Under the pieces are notes generated by a model. That model saw nothing but the letters and a program-made list of their open reading frames with translations. It was not told the DNA's origin and did not search any database. Shown here one piece after another: positions 16,819 through 26,322 of a stretch of DNA of 64,000 nucleotides. How positions within the stretch are numbered: position 1 is the first letter of the stretch; each line of letters opens with the position of its first letter. The stretch is from NCBI GenBank assembly GCA_964630705.1, contig CAZVZH010000002.1, positions 1 through 64,000 of the forward strand. Direction: 5' to 3'. Source of the DNA: M3007 sp964630705 (GTDB lineage: Bacteria; Bacteroidota; Bacteroidia; Chitinophagales; Saprospiraceae). The position numbers and the translations under genes were made by a program.

Positions 16819-19224
16819 TCACACCCAGCTCGCCACACTGCCTGTTTCCCGCAGCTGCACCTCCAAAATATTGGGAAAATAGTCCTTCTGGCTGTCGATA
16901 TGCGTGACGATATAAATCTGCCGGAATTGCTCCTGCAGGAAATACAGGGCCAGCATCATCTCGTGGCGGCGCTCCTCATCCTGGCTGCCGAAAATTTCAT
17001 CGAAGGCCAGAAACTCGACGCGCTGGCCGTTGCCGCTGAGGTCCATGATCGCTTTGGTGATGGCGATGCGCAGGCAGAAATTGGCCAGGTCGATCTCGCC
17101 GCCCGAGAAGCGTTCGATCGGGTAGAGGATGCCGCCGTCGGCGATGGCAAAGTCGAAATTTTCGTCCACTTCGATGCGCTCGTATTTCCCTTTGGTGATG
17201 CGGCTGAACAGTTCGCTGGCTTCTCGGGAAATGCTGGGGCTGATCTTTTCGAGAATCTCCGTTTTGAACTGCACCAGCAACTCGCCGAGTTGGCGCAGCA
17301 CCTCGGCCTCGCCCAGCTTGGCGCTGATTTGCCCGCGGATACTTTCGTTGGCCTGGAGCCGGGCCTGGATTTTTTCCATTTGGGTAACTAGCTCGTAGCC
17401 GGATTTCTCGAGCGCGCGCACCAGCTGCGACTGGCTGGAAAAACCTTCGCCAAATTGCGTGAGGGTATTTTTGGCAGCTTCGTATCGCCCGGCGTCGTAG
17501 CCGGTTTTTCCGGTTTCCGCTTGTGTTTGCTGCAGGATTTGGGTAGTTTCTTCGATCTGCGCTTCATGTTCCAGCAGATATTTTTTGGTGGCCGGCACCT
17601 CCCGCTCCAGGTAGCTGCGCTCGTTGGAAAATTGCAGGTACCGCGGCTCGGCAGCGGCTACTTTCGATTTCAGGGCCAGGTAGTCGGCTTCGTCGAATTG
17701 TACCGCACCGATTTCGGCCAGGATCGCCTGGATGCGGGCAGCCTGCGCTTCGAGTCGCCCGAAGGCTTCCTGCTCGCGGTGCTGTTGCTTGGCAATTTCT
17801 TCGAGCCGGGTTTGTTCTTCGCGCAGTTGTTGCTGACTTGTCTGGGCGGCGGCGAGTTGCTGCCGGAGTTGCAGACCTTCCAGCCGCACTGTTTCCTGTT
17901 CGGCCTGGAGCGCCTGGAGTTCCTGGACTTGCAAGGTTTCGATCTCGAGGTTGAGTTGTTGCAACACATGGTCGTAGGCCTCCTGGACGGGTTGGTAGCA
18001 GGTCGGGCAGTTGCCGTCTTTGCCGATAGCTTCGAGCTCGCCAATTTTTTTCCGGCGCTCATCGATGCGCACGCCCAGCGCCTCGGCCTGGCTTTTGATG
18101 CGGCTGTGGACCTGGAGCTTTTGCTCAATCTGTTGCTCTATCTGCTGAAGTTGTTGTTGTTTTTCAGCAAGTTCCCGGTCCAGCGCGGCTTTTTTTTGAA
18201 GCCGGGCGCCGAGCTCGCTCAGGCGCTCGCGGCTTTGTTGCAGGTTGGGTTCCAGTTCCTGAAGTTGGAGCAAGTTAGCCTTGCGGTTAAGGTGCTTTTG
18301 CCGCAGATTTTCGAGTTCGAGCAGTTGTTTTTTCTCGTGTTCGAATTCGGTGAATTCCGACAACTGAGCGGCAATTTTTTGCTCCAGTTGCTGCAAGCTG
18401 CGCCGTTTGTCTTGCAGGGCGGCAAGTTGCATGCGCAGCCCGGCCAAGCGTTCTTGTAGCCGGCCGATTTCCTGCTGGAGCGCGAGGTGCCGGCCTTGTT
18501 TTTTTTCCTCGGTTTCAAAATTGTTGCGGGCGGCGCTGTAGTCGCGCTCCACCTGTTGCAGCACTTTTTGCTCCTTTTTCAGCGCTTGCTGCCCCTTGCG
18601 CAGTTCACGCTGTTGCGCGGCGAGGTCTTTTTCCAGCTCGCGCGCAACGGCCGGGTCGAGCAGGTTTTGGCGTTGGCCGGCAATTTGGCTATTGAGGTCG
18701 CGGGCATCGATGTTGATCCGCGACTGTAGGGCGTCGAGGGTGTCGAGGCCGATCATTTTGCGGACCATGCGCTTGCGGGCCTCGCCGCTGGTATCGGACA
18801 GTTCGGACAGTTCTTTTTGGCCGGAAAAAACCGAGCGTTTGAAGGCGTCGCGCTCCATGTTGAGCACCCGCACCACTTCGTCATTCACTGGGGCTACGCC
18901 TTTGGCAATCAGTTCGTCGTTTTTGAACAACTCGGCCTGCACAGTCATGGTTTTGCCCCGGAATTCGCGCCGCACGCGGTACAGGGCGGGGCCTACGGCA
19001 AATTCCAGCTGGAGTACTACCGCGGCTTTTTCCTCCGAAAAAGTGCTGCGAATCAGGTTTTTATTGCTCTCGTCTTTGCCGTACAAACAGTACAAAATAG
19101 CCTCGAACAAGGTCGATTTGCCCGCTCCGTTGCGCCCGATAATCCCTACCAGCCCCTCGCGGAACTCCAGGTCGAGGCTTTGGTACTGTTTGTAATGTTC
19201 CAGGTGTAGCTGGCGGAGGGTCAT
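16819..19224 (-). CDS. sbcC: SbcC/Rad50-type exonuclease ATPase subunit
   Basis: An 801-residue SMC-like ATPase that pairs with SbcD to open and degrade DNA hairpins and blocked ends. Walker A (GIIGRNGAGKST) lies near residue 30. Two long coiled-coil arms rich in Gln, Glu and Leu flank a zinc-hook CPTC at 406-409. The ABC signature RFSGGE starts at 705 and Walker B (VEFLAFDEIFG) at about 736. It is shorter than E. coli SbcC (about 1050) because of shorter coils, as is common in this phylum. Its ATG follows the sbcD stop after 3 bases, so the two are translationally coupled. Confidence 0.93.
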   Translation of the reverse strand: MTLRQLHLEHYKQYQSLDLEFREGLVGIIGRNGAGKSTLFEAILYCLYGKDESNKNLIRSTFSEEKAAVVLQLEFAVGPALYRVRREFRGKTMTVQAELFKNDELIAKGVAPVNDEVVRVLNMERDAFKRSVFSGQKELSELSDTSGEARKRMVRKMIGLDTLDALQSRINIDARDLNSQIAGQRQNLLDPAVARELEKDLAAQQRELRKGQQALKKEQKVLQQVERDYSAARNNFETEEKKQGRHLALQQEIGRLQERLAGLRMQLAALQDKRRSLQQLEQKIAAQLSEFTEFEHEKKQLLELENLRQKHLNRKANLLQLQELEPNLQQSRERLSELGARLQKKAALDRELAEKQQQLQQIEQQIEQKLQVHSRIKSQAEALGVRIDERRKKIGELEAIGKDGNCPTCYQPVQEAYDHVLQQLNLEIETLQVQELQALQAEQETVRLEGLQLRQQLAAAQTSQQQLREEQTRLEEIAKQQHREQEAFGRLEAQAARIQAILAEIGAVQFDEADYLALKSKVAAAEPRYLQFSNERSYLEREVPATKKYLLEHEAQIEETTQILQQTQAETGKTGYDAGRYEAAKNTLTQFGEGFSSQSQLVRALEKSGYELVTQMEKIQARLQANESIRGQISAKLGEAEVLRQLGELLVQFKTEILEKISPSISREASELFSRITKGKYERIEVDENFDFAIADGGILYPIERFSGGEIDLANFCLRIAITKAIMDLSGNGQRVEFLAFDEIFGSQDEERRHEMMLALYFLQEQFRQIYIVTHIDSQKDYFPNILEVQLRETGSVASWV

Positions 19225-19227
19225 GGT

Positions 19228-20355
19228 TTACGGTGTGCTGTGAAAATAGTAGGCGGCTTTTTCCGCGATTTGGGCGGCGAGTTGGGGATTGTCGGGAAAC
19301 TTCTCGCGGATGTAGTCGTTGAAAATCTGGTCGAGCCGGTCAAACTGGTCGGCTTCGAGCTGGCGCACGAAATTCCGGTCGGAAAAGCTGCGGCGGCGCG
19401 GCAGGATTTGAAGGGCTTCCGGGAAAAGCTCCTTCAAAAATGCGTTGGAGAGTTCGAGCGACTGTTCCACTTTTATATCGTTGAAAATCAGGGAAATGAT
19501 CGCTCCTGAAGTGGTTTGCTGCCCGGCGAATTGCTCGAGCGCCCCCCGAAGTTCAGCCACTGGTTTTTGCCGGCAATTTTGAATTTCAAGTTTCAACCAG
19601 GGCCGGGTGGGCACCGCTTCAAAGCGCGTGGCGCATTGGCCTTTTTTATCTATTTCCAGCACCATGAACCCTTTTTCCGAGCCGATTTCAGTTTCGCTCA
19701 GTCGTTCGATGGAGCCGCAATACCAGGCATTGGCATGGAGGTCTATTTTTTGAAAATTGTGCCAGTGGCCCAGGGCGATGTATTGGAAGCCGGCGAGTTT
19801 TTCGATAAAATTTTCCGGGAACATTTGCTCGCCGTATTCCTCCATCAAAAAACGTTTGCCCAGGGAGGTGTGCAGCATCAGGAGGTTGAATTTGCCCGCC
19901 CGGGGCTGCATTTTTTCCAATTGCTCCTGCAAAATCCGGGTGTCGTTGATGTGCGGCAGGCCGTGGATGACCAGACCGTCCAGTTCGGCCGTTTCCCAGG
20001 CTTCGCCGAAAAAGGGGCGCACGCAGTCGAGGCTGCGAAAAGCGCGCAGGATCGGGCTGGTAAAAACGGTTTTGGGCGTTTCGTGGTTGCCGGCGATGAC
20101 GTACACCGGAATGCGGGCGTCGCACAAGCGGCGGAGTTGCTCCAGTGCGACGGTGAGCGCCCGGTTGGAGGGGCTGGGTCGGTGGAAAAAATCGCCGGAG
20201 TGGACCACAGCGTCGGGTTTCAACTCGAGGATGCGTTGAATGGTGTGCGCGAAGGCGTCATATACATCCTGTTCCCGGGCGTTGATGCCCTGGGGCGTTA
20301 CCTGGTCGAAAGCCTGAAAACCCAGGTGGGTGTCGGAAAAATGGACGATGCGCAT
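19228..20355 (-). CDS. sbcD: SbcD/Mre11-type nuclease subunit
   Basis: A 375-residue calcineurin-type phosphoesterase, the nuclease half of the SbcCD complex. The metal-binding motifs are in order: FSDTHLGF (residue 6 on), HSGDFFHRPSPSN, the IAGNHETPK motif, and GHWHNFQKI. The C-terminal 120 residues form the capping and SbcC-binding region. It is the first gene of the sbcD-sbcC pair. Function in DNA double-strand-break and palindrome processing is taken from the family. Long palindromes elsewhere in this window would be substrates for this enzyme. Confidence 0.93.
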   Translation of the reverse strand: MRIVHFSDTHLGFQAFDQVTPQGINAREQDVYDAFAHTIQRILELKPDAVVHSGDFFHRPSPSNRALTVALEQLRRLCDARIPVYVIAGNHETPKTVFTSPILRAFRSLDCVRPFFGEAWETAELDGLVIHGLPHINDTRILQEQLEKMQPRAGKFNLLMLHTSLGKRFLMEEYGEQMFPENFIEKLAGFQYIALGHWHNFQKIDLHANAWYCGSIERLSETEIGSEKGFMVLEIDKKGQCATRFEAVPTRPWLKLEIQNCRQKPVAELRGALEQFAGQQTTSGAIISLIFNDIKVEQSLELSNAFLKELFPEALQILPRRRSFSDRNFVRQLEADQFDRLDQIFNDYIREKFPDNPQLAAQIAEKAAYYFHSTP

Positions 20356-20391
20356 GGCGGTGCTGTTTGGGCAAAAGTCAAAAAACTAGCG

Positions 20392-20898
20392 CTAGTTCTG
20401 GTCGCGTACCCGAACGTAGGCAATGTAATCCGTTTGCGGCGGGTCGGTCAGTCCCAGTTTGCGGGCCATCGTCACCAGTTGGCCGCGGTGGTAGGTGCTG
20501 TGTTGCAGGCAGTGCAGCAGCACCTCTGCGTTGGGGGTGGTGAATAAATCGCCTTTGGTGTTGCGGTAGCGGATTTCAGCCTGAAAAAAAGCGTCGGCCG
20601 CCCGTTGGACGAAATCGGAAAAAGCGCGGCTGTTGGCCAGCAGGCCGTCCATCATTTCCTCTGCGGAGCCCGAAAAATAGGTGCTGGGAAAAACCATGGC
20701 GGGTTCGCCCTGCAAGCGGAGCAACCAGATTTGTTGTGCATCCCAGATGTGTAGCATGGTCAGCCGCAGGGAGGGGAAACTGGAGGGCGTCTCTTGTTGG
20801 AGCAGGGCGTCTGGCGCAGCCCGGAGCCAGTTGACCATTTTTTCATTGGCCCAGAGGTTGTAGCGGGCAAAATCTTTTAACAATTCAGGGAGTTGCAT
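20392..20898 (-). CDS. DinB/YfiT-fold putative metalloenzyme
   Basis: A 168-residue four-helix-bundle protein of the DinB superfamily, cytoplasmic. It has the family's spaced metal-ligand pattern: a His in the middle helix (TMLHIWDAQQIW) and a paired HSTYHRGQ motif at the fourth helix. Family members are thiol-dependent transferases or of unknown role; the substrate cannot be predicted. It lies 36 bases upstream of sbcD on the same strand and 18 bases after the rRNA methyltransferase gene, so all four genes may share a transcript. Confidence 0.8.
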   Translation of the reverse strand: MQLPELLKDFARYNLWANEKMVNWLRAAPDALLQQETPSSFPSLRLTMLHIWDAQQIWLLRLQGEPAMVFPSTYFSGSAEEMMDGLLANSRAFSDFVQRAADAFFQAEIRYRNTKGDLFTTPNAEVLLHCLQHSTYHRGQLVTMARKLGLTDPPQTDYIAYVRVRDQN

Positions 20899-20916
20899 GC
20901 GAGGTGTTTTTAAACT

Positions 20917-22260
20917 TCAGATTCGCTCCAACAGGGCCATGTAAAATCCGTCGAAGCCTTCGTCTTGCGGCAAGATACGACGTTCGGCGAGCAGGCGAAA
21001 TTGGGCGCCGGCCGGGCTGTTCAAAAACGCTGCCACCTGTCCTTCGTTTTCAGAAGGCAAAATACTGCAAGTGGCGTACACCAGCCGGCCGCCGGGTTTT
21101 ACGATGGGACTATAGTCGCGTAAAATTTCCTGTTGGGTTTGCCGCAACGCTTCGATTTGTTCCGGTTGGAGTTTCCATTTGGCGTCGGGGTTGCGGCGCA
21201 GCACGCCAAGCCCGCTGCAGGGGACATCGAGCAGGAGCCGGTCGGCGCTGCCGAACAGGCGTTTGACCACCTTGCGGTTGTCGATCGGCCGGGTTTCGAT
21301 GTTGGAAACGCCGGCGCGGCGGGCGCGTTTTTTCAGCTCGTCCAGTTTCCAGCCGTGGGTATCGAGCGCGATGAGTTGGCCTTTGTTTTCCAGCAGCGCG
21401 GCCAGGTGGAGCGACTTGCCGCCGCCGCCGGCGCAGGCGTCGACCACGCGCATGCCGGGCGTGGGCGCGAGGAAAGCGGCGACGAGTTGGCTGCTGTAAT
21501 CCTGGATTTCAAAAAGGCCATTTTTAAAAGCGGCCGTGCGAAAAACATTCAACCGGCGGTTCAAAACGAGCGCGTCCTGGTCGCCGTGCGGATGGCTTTC
21601 CACACCTTCCTGAGCTAGTGCATCGCGGAGCGCTTCCCGGGTGGTTTTCAGGCGGTTGGCGCGCAACACCACTTGGGCGGGCTGGTTGAGGGCCTGCAGG
21701 GTGGCATCCCATTGTTGCCCGAGTTCCTGCTGGCCGAGTTGGTCCAGCCAATCGGGGATGCTTTCGCGCAGGGCGCGGGCGGTTTGGAGCGCGGTTGCTT
21801 TGGATAAGATTTCGGCGGCGTGGAGGTCTTGGAATTCGGTCCAGCCGGGTAGGGTAGCGCTCGTTGGATCGGTTGGCGCCTCTGTTTTGTTTTTTAATTT
21901 GGACAGGGTTTGCAGCAGGTCTTTTCCGGGTTTGGATGCCGGCTCAGGTTCGGTGCGGTAGCCGGCGGAAAGGATCAGGTGGATGCCGATGATTTTCCAA
22001 AAGTCCGCTTCGGCGGAGGGTGTTTTTCCTAAAACTTCAGCGTACAGGCGGTAAAACCGGACCACTTCGTAGGTGGTTTCGGCGATAAACGCCCGGTCGC
22101 GGCTGCCCGCTTTGGGTTGGCTGCGCAGGGTGTGCTCGATCACTTTGTCGGCCTGGCGGCCTTCCAAGAAAATCGACTGGAGCGTCTGTGCGACGGTGCG
22201 GACGAGAATTGGGTGCAGTTTGCGGTCGGCGAAAGACGCCTTTTCGGGAGTAGAACGCAT
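20917..22260 (-). CDS. RsmB/NSUN-type rRNA (cytosine-C5) methyltransferase
   Basis: A 447-residue SAM-dependent RNA m5C methyltransferase. The N-terminal 130 residues are NusB/RsmB-like helical. The Rossmann core has the SAM-binding VVDACAGGGGKSLHLA, and the two catalytic cysteine motifs are LLDVPCSGLGVLRRNPD and YATCSILPSENEGQV. The ATG at 22260 was chosen over one 19 codons upstream because the extra stretch lacks family resemblance and would crowd the divergent GH36 gene. In Bacteroidota this family replaces the longer E. coli RsmB/RsmF; the exact rRNA position modified is uncertain. Confidence 0.88.
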   Translation of the reverse strand: MRSTPEKASFADRKLHPILVRTVAQTLQSIFLEGRQADKVIEHTLRSQPKAGSRDRAFIAETTYEVVRFYRLYAEVLGKTPSAEADFWKIIGIHLILSAGYRTEPEPASKPGKDLLQTLSKLKNKTEAPTDPTSATLPGWTEFQDLHAAEILSKATALQTARALRESIPDWLDQLGQQELGQQWDATLQALNQPAQVVLRANRLKTTREALRDALAQEGVESHPHGDQDALVLNRRLNVFRTAAFKNGLFEIQDYSSQLVAAFLAPTPGMRVVDACAGGGGKSLHLAALLENKGQLIALDTHGWKLDELKKRARRAGVSNIETRPIDNRKVVKRLFGSADRLLLDVPCSGLGVLRRNPDAKWKLQPEQIEALRQTQQEILRDYSPIVKPGGRLVYATCSILPSENEGQVAAFLNSPAGAQFRLLAERRILPQDEGFDGFYMALLERI

Positions 22261-22349
22261 ATGAATTCGTAAAGGTAAAATATCCCCTGCGAATCGGGAC
22301 GCCAGTTTCGCAGGCATACTCTAACTTGCCCAGGCAAACACTTTTTCCC

Positions 22350-24098
22350 ATGCAACTGCGCCAAGCATACCTCAAACTGAAAAGTGAAGGCCGAACTAAA
22401 TTGTATGCCCTGCAACCGGGCCGGGTAAATTCTTTCGATGAAATCCACATTTCCTTCGAAGCCGAACCAGCAGCCGGCGGCACCCGCTACGCGCTGTTTT
22501 TGCACCCAAAAACCGATGTGGAATTGCTCCGCCTGGAGGTTGAATTTTCCCTTCAGCCTGATCCTGACGCGCGCTTTTTTGCCAACGGCTTCCAATCGTG
22601 GAGCGAAAGCCGGCTGCTGCCGCTCGACGGGCAAATTCCCGGCCTGCGCTCAATCGCTCGGAAATACCTGGGCTTTTCGGGCGACGACCACATCTCGGGG
22701 ATCCCACGCGGTACCGGTAATTTGCACTCCTGGACGTATACTTATTTCCAGCAAAAAAATGAACGGGCTCTTTTTTGGGGCTCTCTGGCAGAGCACACCG
22801 GCTTTACTTTGTTCCTTTGGAATGCCGACCAGCAACTGCTGACGGTGCGCAAGGATGTCGAAGGCTTGCACTTGCAGCACTCCTTCCCGGCACTTGACTT
22901 TTGGGTAGGAGCGGGTGCTGAGTCTGAAGTGTTTGAGCGGTATTTTGAATTGCTAGCGCTGCATCAGCCGGGTTTCCGGACGCCTCAGCAAGTGCTGGAG
23001 CCGGCTTTGGGCTGGACGAGTTGGTACCGGTATTTCAACCGGATTTCTGCTGAAATAATTTTGAAAAATGCCGAGGCCATTGCTTCCAGTGGTTTGCCTT
23101 TCCGGGAATTTCAACTTGATGACGGCTGGCAAACGGCTGTCGGCGACTGGCGGTCGGTGCGGCCTGAATTTCCGGAAGGTATGGGGGCTTTGGCAAAAAA
23201 TATTAAGGCGCTGGGCTTGCGGCCGGGCTTGTGGTTGGCGCCTTTTGTAGCAGCGGCGAATTCCCGGTTGGTTCGGGAGCATCCGGACTGGTTGTTGAAA
23301 AACCAACGGGGGAACCCGCTGCGGGCAGGCTGGAATCCCCTGTGGGGCGGCTGGTATTATGCCTTGGATTTTTACCATCCGGGCGTGCAGGATTATCTCA
23401 GCGGCGTCTTTCACATTGTGTTCGACCATTGGGGCTACGAGCTGGTCAAACTGGATTTCCTTTTTGCTGTTTGCCTGGCGGCGGCGCCGGGCAAAACCCG
23501 CGGGCAGGTAATGCGCGAGGCTATGGAGTTTTTGCGCCTGCAAACGGGTTCCAGAACGCTGCTGGCTTGCGGTGTGCCCCTGGGTGCTGCTTTTGGCGTG
23601 GCCGACATATGCCGCATCGGCGGCGATGTGCACCTGCGCTGGGAACACCGCTTGCTGGCGGGGCTCCGGCACCGGGAGCGGGTGAGCACGCTGGCCAGTT
23701 TACGCGCTACCTTAGGCCGTTGGCACCTGAACCGACGTGCCTTTTTGAACGATCCCGATGTGTTTATTCTGCGGTCGGAACACCAGCACCTGACCCCCAT
23801 GCAGCAGCATACCTTACTGACGGTGAACCGGTTGCTCGGCGGCGCCTGGTTTACGTCTGATCAGGTGAGCGAATATAGTCCGGAGCAGCGTAGTGAATTG
23901 GAAGAGACTTTGGAATGGGGCGGCGCTGCGGTTTCGTCGGTAGCGGAAATCGCGCCCGATGTGTTCTGTATTTGTTTTGATTATTCCGGTAAGGCCTGGG
24001 CAGCGTGGGTCAATTTGAATGCCCGGCAGGTGGAGGTAGAAAATAAAAACGGCCGGATCGGGATACAGCCGTTCGAGACTATTATTTTGAACAGTTAA
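22350..24098 (+). CDS. GH36-family alpha-galactosidase-like glycosidase
   Basis: A 582-residue glycoside hydrolase of family GH36, here without an evident signal peptide and so probably cytoplasmic. The N-terminal beta-sandwich spans about residues 1-210. A TIM barrel follows, with LGWTSWYRYF, QLDDGWQ, LRPGLWLAPF, the nucleophile Asp in VKLDFLFA, and the acid/base Asp in CRIGGDVHLRWE. A short C-terminal beta domain ends the protein. These catalytic motifs are those of retaining alpha-galactosidases. Its ATG at 22350 was preferred to a TTG 8 codons upstream. It stands alone, transcribed away from the methyltransferase gene and convergent with the YqgE gene, with one base between the two stop codons. 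Confidence 0.88.
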   Translation: MQLRQAYLKLKSEGRTKLYALQPGRVNSFDEIHISFEAEPAAGGTRYALFLHPKTDVELLRLEVEFSLQPDPDARFFANGFQSWSESRLLPLDGQIPGLRSIARKYLGFSGDDHISGIPRGTGNLHSWTYTYFQQKNERALFWGSLAEHTGFTLFLWNADQQLLTVRKDVEGLHLQHSFPALDFWVGAGAESEVFERYFELLALHQPGFRTPQQVLEPALGWTSWYRYFNRISAEIILKNAEAIASSGLPFREFQLDDGWQTAVGDWRSVRPEFPEGMGALAKNIKALGLRPGLWLAPFVAAANSRLVREHPDWLLKNQRGNPLRAGWNPLWGGWYYALDFYHPGVQDYLSGVFHIVFDHWGYELVKLDFLFAVCLAAAPGKTRGQVMREAMEFLRLQTGSRTLLACGVPLGAAFGVADICRIGGDVHLRWEHRLLAGLRHRERVSTLASLRATLGRWHLNRRAFLNDPDVFILRSEHQHLTPMQQHTLLTVNRLLGGAWFTSDQVSEYSPEQRSELEETLEWGGAAVSSVAEIAPDVFCICFDYSGKAWAAWVNLNARQVEVENKNGRIGIQPFETIILNS

Positions 24099-24099
24099 A

Positions 24100-24660
24100 T
24101 CAGTTCCAGCTGATATTCTCCGGCATGTCGGAGAGGATTTCGAAAATATCGCCCTTGTTGTACATGATCTGGCGCCAGAGCCGGTTGGGTTTGAGTTTAA
24201 AAATGTAGTTGGCGTCCATCTCGCCGGGCACCCAGGAGCCGTATTCTACTTCATCTTTCAGTTGGCCCGCCGACCAGCCCGAATAGCCTACGAAAAAGCG
24301 GATATTGGACGAATCGATTTTTTGCTGGGAAACCAACATTTTCAGCTGGTCAAAATCGCCGCCCCACCACACGCCTTCGGCAATTTTTACACTGTCGTCC
24401 AGTTGGTTGCCCAGGTTATGGACGTAGTGCAGGGTGTCGGTTTGCACGGGGCCGCCATAGAAGATTTCGGCGTCGAAGGGTGGGAAGTCAGACATCAGGT
24501 CGTTGATGCCCATCTCGATATTTTTGTTCAGAATGAATCCAATCGTGCCTTCATTGTGGTGTTCGCACAGGAGTACGACCGAGCGCCTGAAGTAGGGGTC
24601 GAGCATAAAAGGTTCGGCAATCAGTACCTGTCCGCTTCGGATCATCGTGTTTGCAGCCAT
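24100..24660 (-). CDS. YqgE/AlgH (UPF0301) family protein
   Basis: A 186-residue member of the UPF0301 family. Hallmarks are GQVLIAEPFMLDPYFRRSVVLLCEH near the start, GTIGFILNK, FYGGPVQ, and FFVGYSGWSAGQL. The family is structurally known but its molecular role is unresolved (AlgH was named for alginate regulation in Pseudomonas). Length is typical. It is convergent with the GH36 gene and 115 bases downstream of fabD, on the same strand as fabD. Confidence 0.9.
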   Translation of the reverse strand: MAANTMIRSGQVLIAEPFMLDPYFRRSVVLLCEHHNEGTIGFILNKNIEMGINDLMSDFPPFDAEIFYGGPVQTDTLHYVHNLGNQLDDSVKIAEGVWWGGDFDQLKMLVSQQKIDSSNIRFFVGYSGWSAGQLKDEVEYGSWVPGEMDANYIFKLKPNRLWRQIMYNKGDIFEILSDMPENISWN

Positions 24661-24775
24661 ATACTATTCCACTTTTAGTAACAGGAACGAATGTAGGGTG
24701 GAAAGGGTTGCAAATGCAAGAGCAATGCTGGAATTGTGCCGTATTTTATCCGATTGGCCGGTTGATATCTGTGGC

Positions 24776-25657
24776 TTACAGCGTGTCGGTTGCTACGCTG
24801 CCGTCAATTTTCCGGATCATGCCGCGCAACACCGGGCTGCCGCCGCCCACTTCGACAAATTCGGTTATGCCGGCACGGACCATGTTTTGAATGGTTTGCG
24901 TCCAACGAACAGGGGCAGTGAGTTGAGCGATCAGGTTGCGGCGGATTTCTTCCGGCTCGGTGACTGCTCCGGCGTGTACATTTTGGTACACCGGGCATAC
25001 CGGCTTTTGAAAAGGCGTAGCCTTAATGGCTTCAGCCAGTTCGTCTTGCGCCGGTTGCATCAATGGCGAGTGAAATGCTCCACCAACGGCCAAGACCACC
25101 ACTCGTTTGGCGCCGGCTTCCTGAAGCAGGGCAACTGCGCGTTCGATTCCTTTTATGGAGCCGGAAATGACGAGTTGCCCTGGCGTGTTGTAGTTGGCCG
25201 GCACAACAACATCATCGGTGATCGAAGCGCAAACGGCTTCTACATCGGCGTCTTCCATGCCCAGCACAGCCGCCATGGTGCTCTCCGCCAGTTCACAGGC
25301 TTTTTGCATGGCAAAAGCCCGCTGACTAACCAACTTCAGGGCATCGGCAAAGGAAAGCGCGCCGGCAGCAGCCAGGGCTGAAAATTCGCCCAGGGAGTGC
25401 CCGGCTACGGCATCCGGCCGAAACTCAGCGCCGGCGATTTTAGCCCGGATCATGCTTTCCAGAAACACGGCCGGTTGTGTCACTTTAGTTTGGGTCAGGT
25501 CTTCTTTCGTACCGGCAAACATGAGGTCCGTGATGCGCCAACCGAGCAGGCTGTTGGCTTCTTCAAAAAGATCTTTCGCCATAGAATTGGATTCGTACAA
25601 GGCTTTTCCCATACCTTCAAATTGGGAGCCTTGACCGGGAAATACGTATGCGCGCAT
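24776..25657 (-). CDS. fabD: Malonyl-CoA:ACP transacylase
   Basis: A 293-residue FabD that loads malonyl groups onto acyl carrier protein in type II fatty acid synthesis. GQGSQ lies at residues 9-12 region, the catalytic Ser88 in AGHSLGEF, and the catalytic His196 in GGAFHSPLM. The C-terminal TEFVEVGGGSPVLRGM is also typical. Length and all catalytic residues are normal. It lies 21 bases downstream of a small conserved gene on the same strand; no other fab gene is adjacent. Confidence 0.95.
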   Translation of the reverse strand: MRAYVFPGQGSQFEGMGKALYESNSMAKDLFEEANSLLGWRITDLMFAGTKEDLTQTKVTQPAVFLESMIRAKIAGAEFRPDAVAGHSLGEFSALAAAGALSFADALKLVSQRAFAMQKACELAESTMAAVLGMEDADVEAVCASITDDVVVPANYNTPGQLVISGSIKGIERAVALLQEAGAKRVVVLAVGGAFHSPLMQPAQDELAEAIKATPFQKPVCPVYQNVHAGAVTEPEEIRRNLIAQLTAPVRWTQTIQNMVRAGITEFVEVGGGSPVLRGMIRKIDGSVATDTL

Positions 25658-25678
25658 GTTGATATCGGTTGATTTTAT

Positions 25679-26107
25679 TTACAGAAATAATTGTTGCAAC
25701 GCCTGCCAAAGTCTGGTTTTCAGGGTTTTGTCCGGCTCCAGCGCGGCAAGCGTGTCGGCAAATAAAAAGGTAGCGCCGTAAAATTCTACCGGCTGGTACA
25801 GCGGGCATTGGATATTTATTCCGATTTCGAAAGGCTGAAGTCCAAAAACCAAAACATGTTCGGGTTGTTTTTCTTTCAAAACGGGTAAAACAGCAACGGC
25901 CTGCCCGTGTTCAACCGTTGCAAAGAGCGCGTCCTGTTCCAAATGAAGGCCGGCTGCGGTGAGCACTTTGTTTAAAAATGCGGGCTCATTCGTATGGCCG
26001 GCGGGGTGCCGGGCGATCACAAATACGCGTTTGGCAAACCGGCCTTGGGCCTGTTCCAGCAATATGCGGCCGGGGATCGAGTAGACGGTATCGTTGTTTG
26101 AAAACAT
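25679..26107 (-). CDS. Conserved hypothetical protein, upstream of fabD
   Basis: A 142-residue soluble protein whose family I cannot name. It has alternating alpha/beta content with a Rossmann-like feel: KRVFVIARHP, VAVLPVLKEKQPEHVLVFGL, then a conserved-looking C-terminal FYGATFLFADTLAALEPDKTLKTRLW. No catalytic motif is evident. The ATG at 26107 was chosen; the frame is open 35 codons further upstream but that part has no recognisable structure and runs toward the divergent ilvE promoter. The pattern resembles small DNA-polymerase accessory (psi-like) proteins seen in this phylum, but that is a guess. Confidence 0.6.
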   Translation of the reverse strand: MFSNNDTVYSIPGRILLEQAQGRFAKRVFVIARHPAGHTNEPAFLNKVLTAAGLHLEQDALFATVEHGQAVAVLPVLKEKQPEHVLVFGLQPFEIGINIQCPLYQPVEFYGATFLFADTLAALEPDKTLKTRLWQALQQLFL

Positions 26108-26269
26108 AGTACAAAGGCTTGCAAAAACAGCGTGTTCGCTGCAACTAGCGTGTTGTGGCACAAAAATATAAATATCCTTCGAATCCTGCCTTTGGGAATA
26201 ATAATTTGGCAAACTCGGCCCTTTAATTTTTCATTTGAAATATTATTTTTAGAATCCCCTTAGACTTTT

Positions 26270-26277
26270 TACCTTTG
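26270..26277 (+). promoter_or_regulatory. Bacteroidota-type -7 box ahead of ilvE
   Basis: TACCTTTG matches the TAnnTTTG -7 consensus of Bacteroidota exactly and lies 45 bases before the ilvE ATG. A TTTG at 26234-26237 is too far (32 bases) to be the -33 partner, so the -33 element is weak or absent. Confidence 0.45.
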
Positions 26278-26322
26278 CAGCGCAAAACCACCACCCATGT
26301 TCACCGTGCAAACCTTCTCAAC

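Noticed and set aside
17455..18459. 334-codon plus-strand frame across sbcC
   Set aside because: It is antisense to the coiled-coil arms, whose Gln/Glu/Leu codons read as Leu/Phe-rich sequence in reverse. No independent support.
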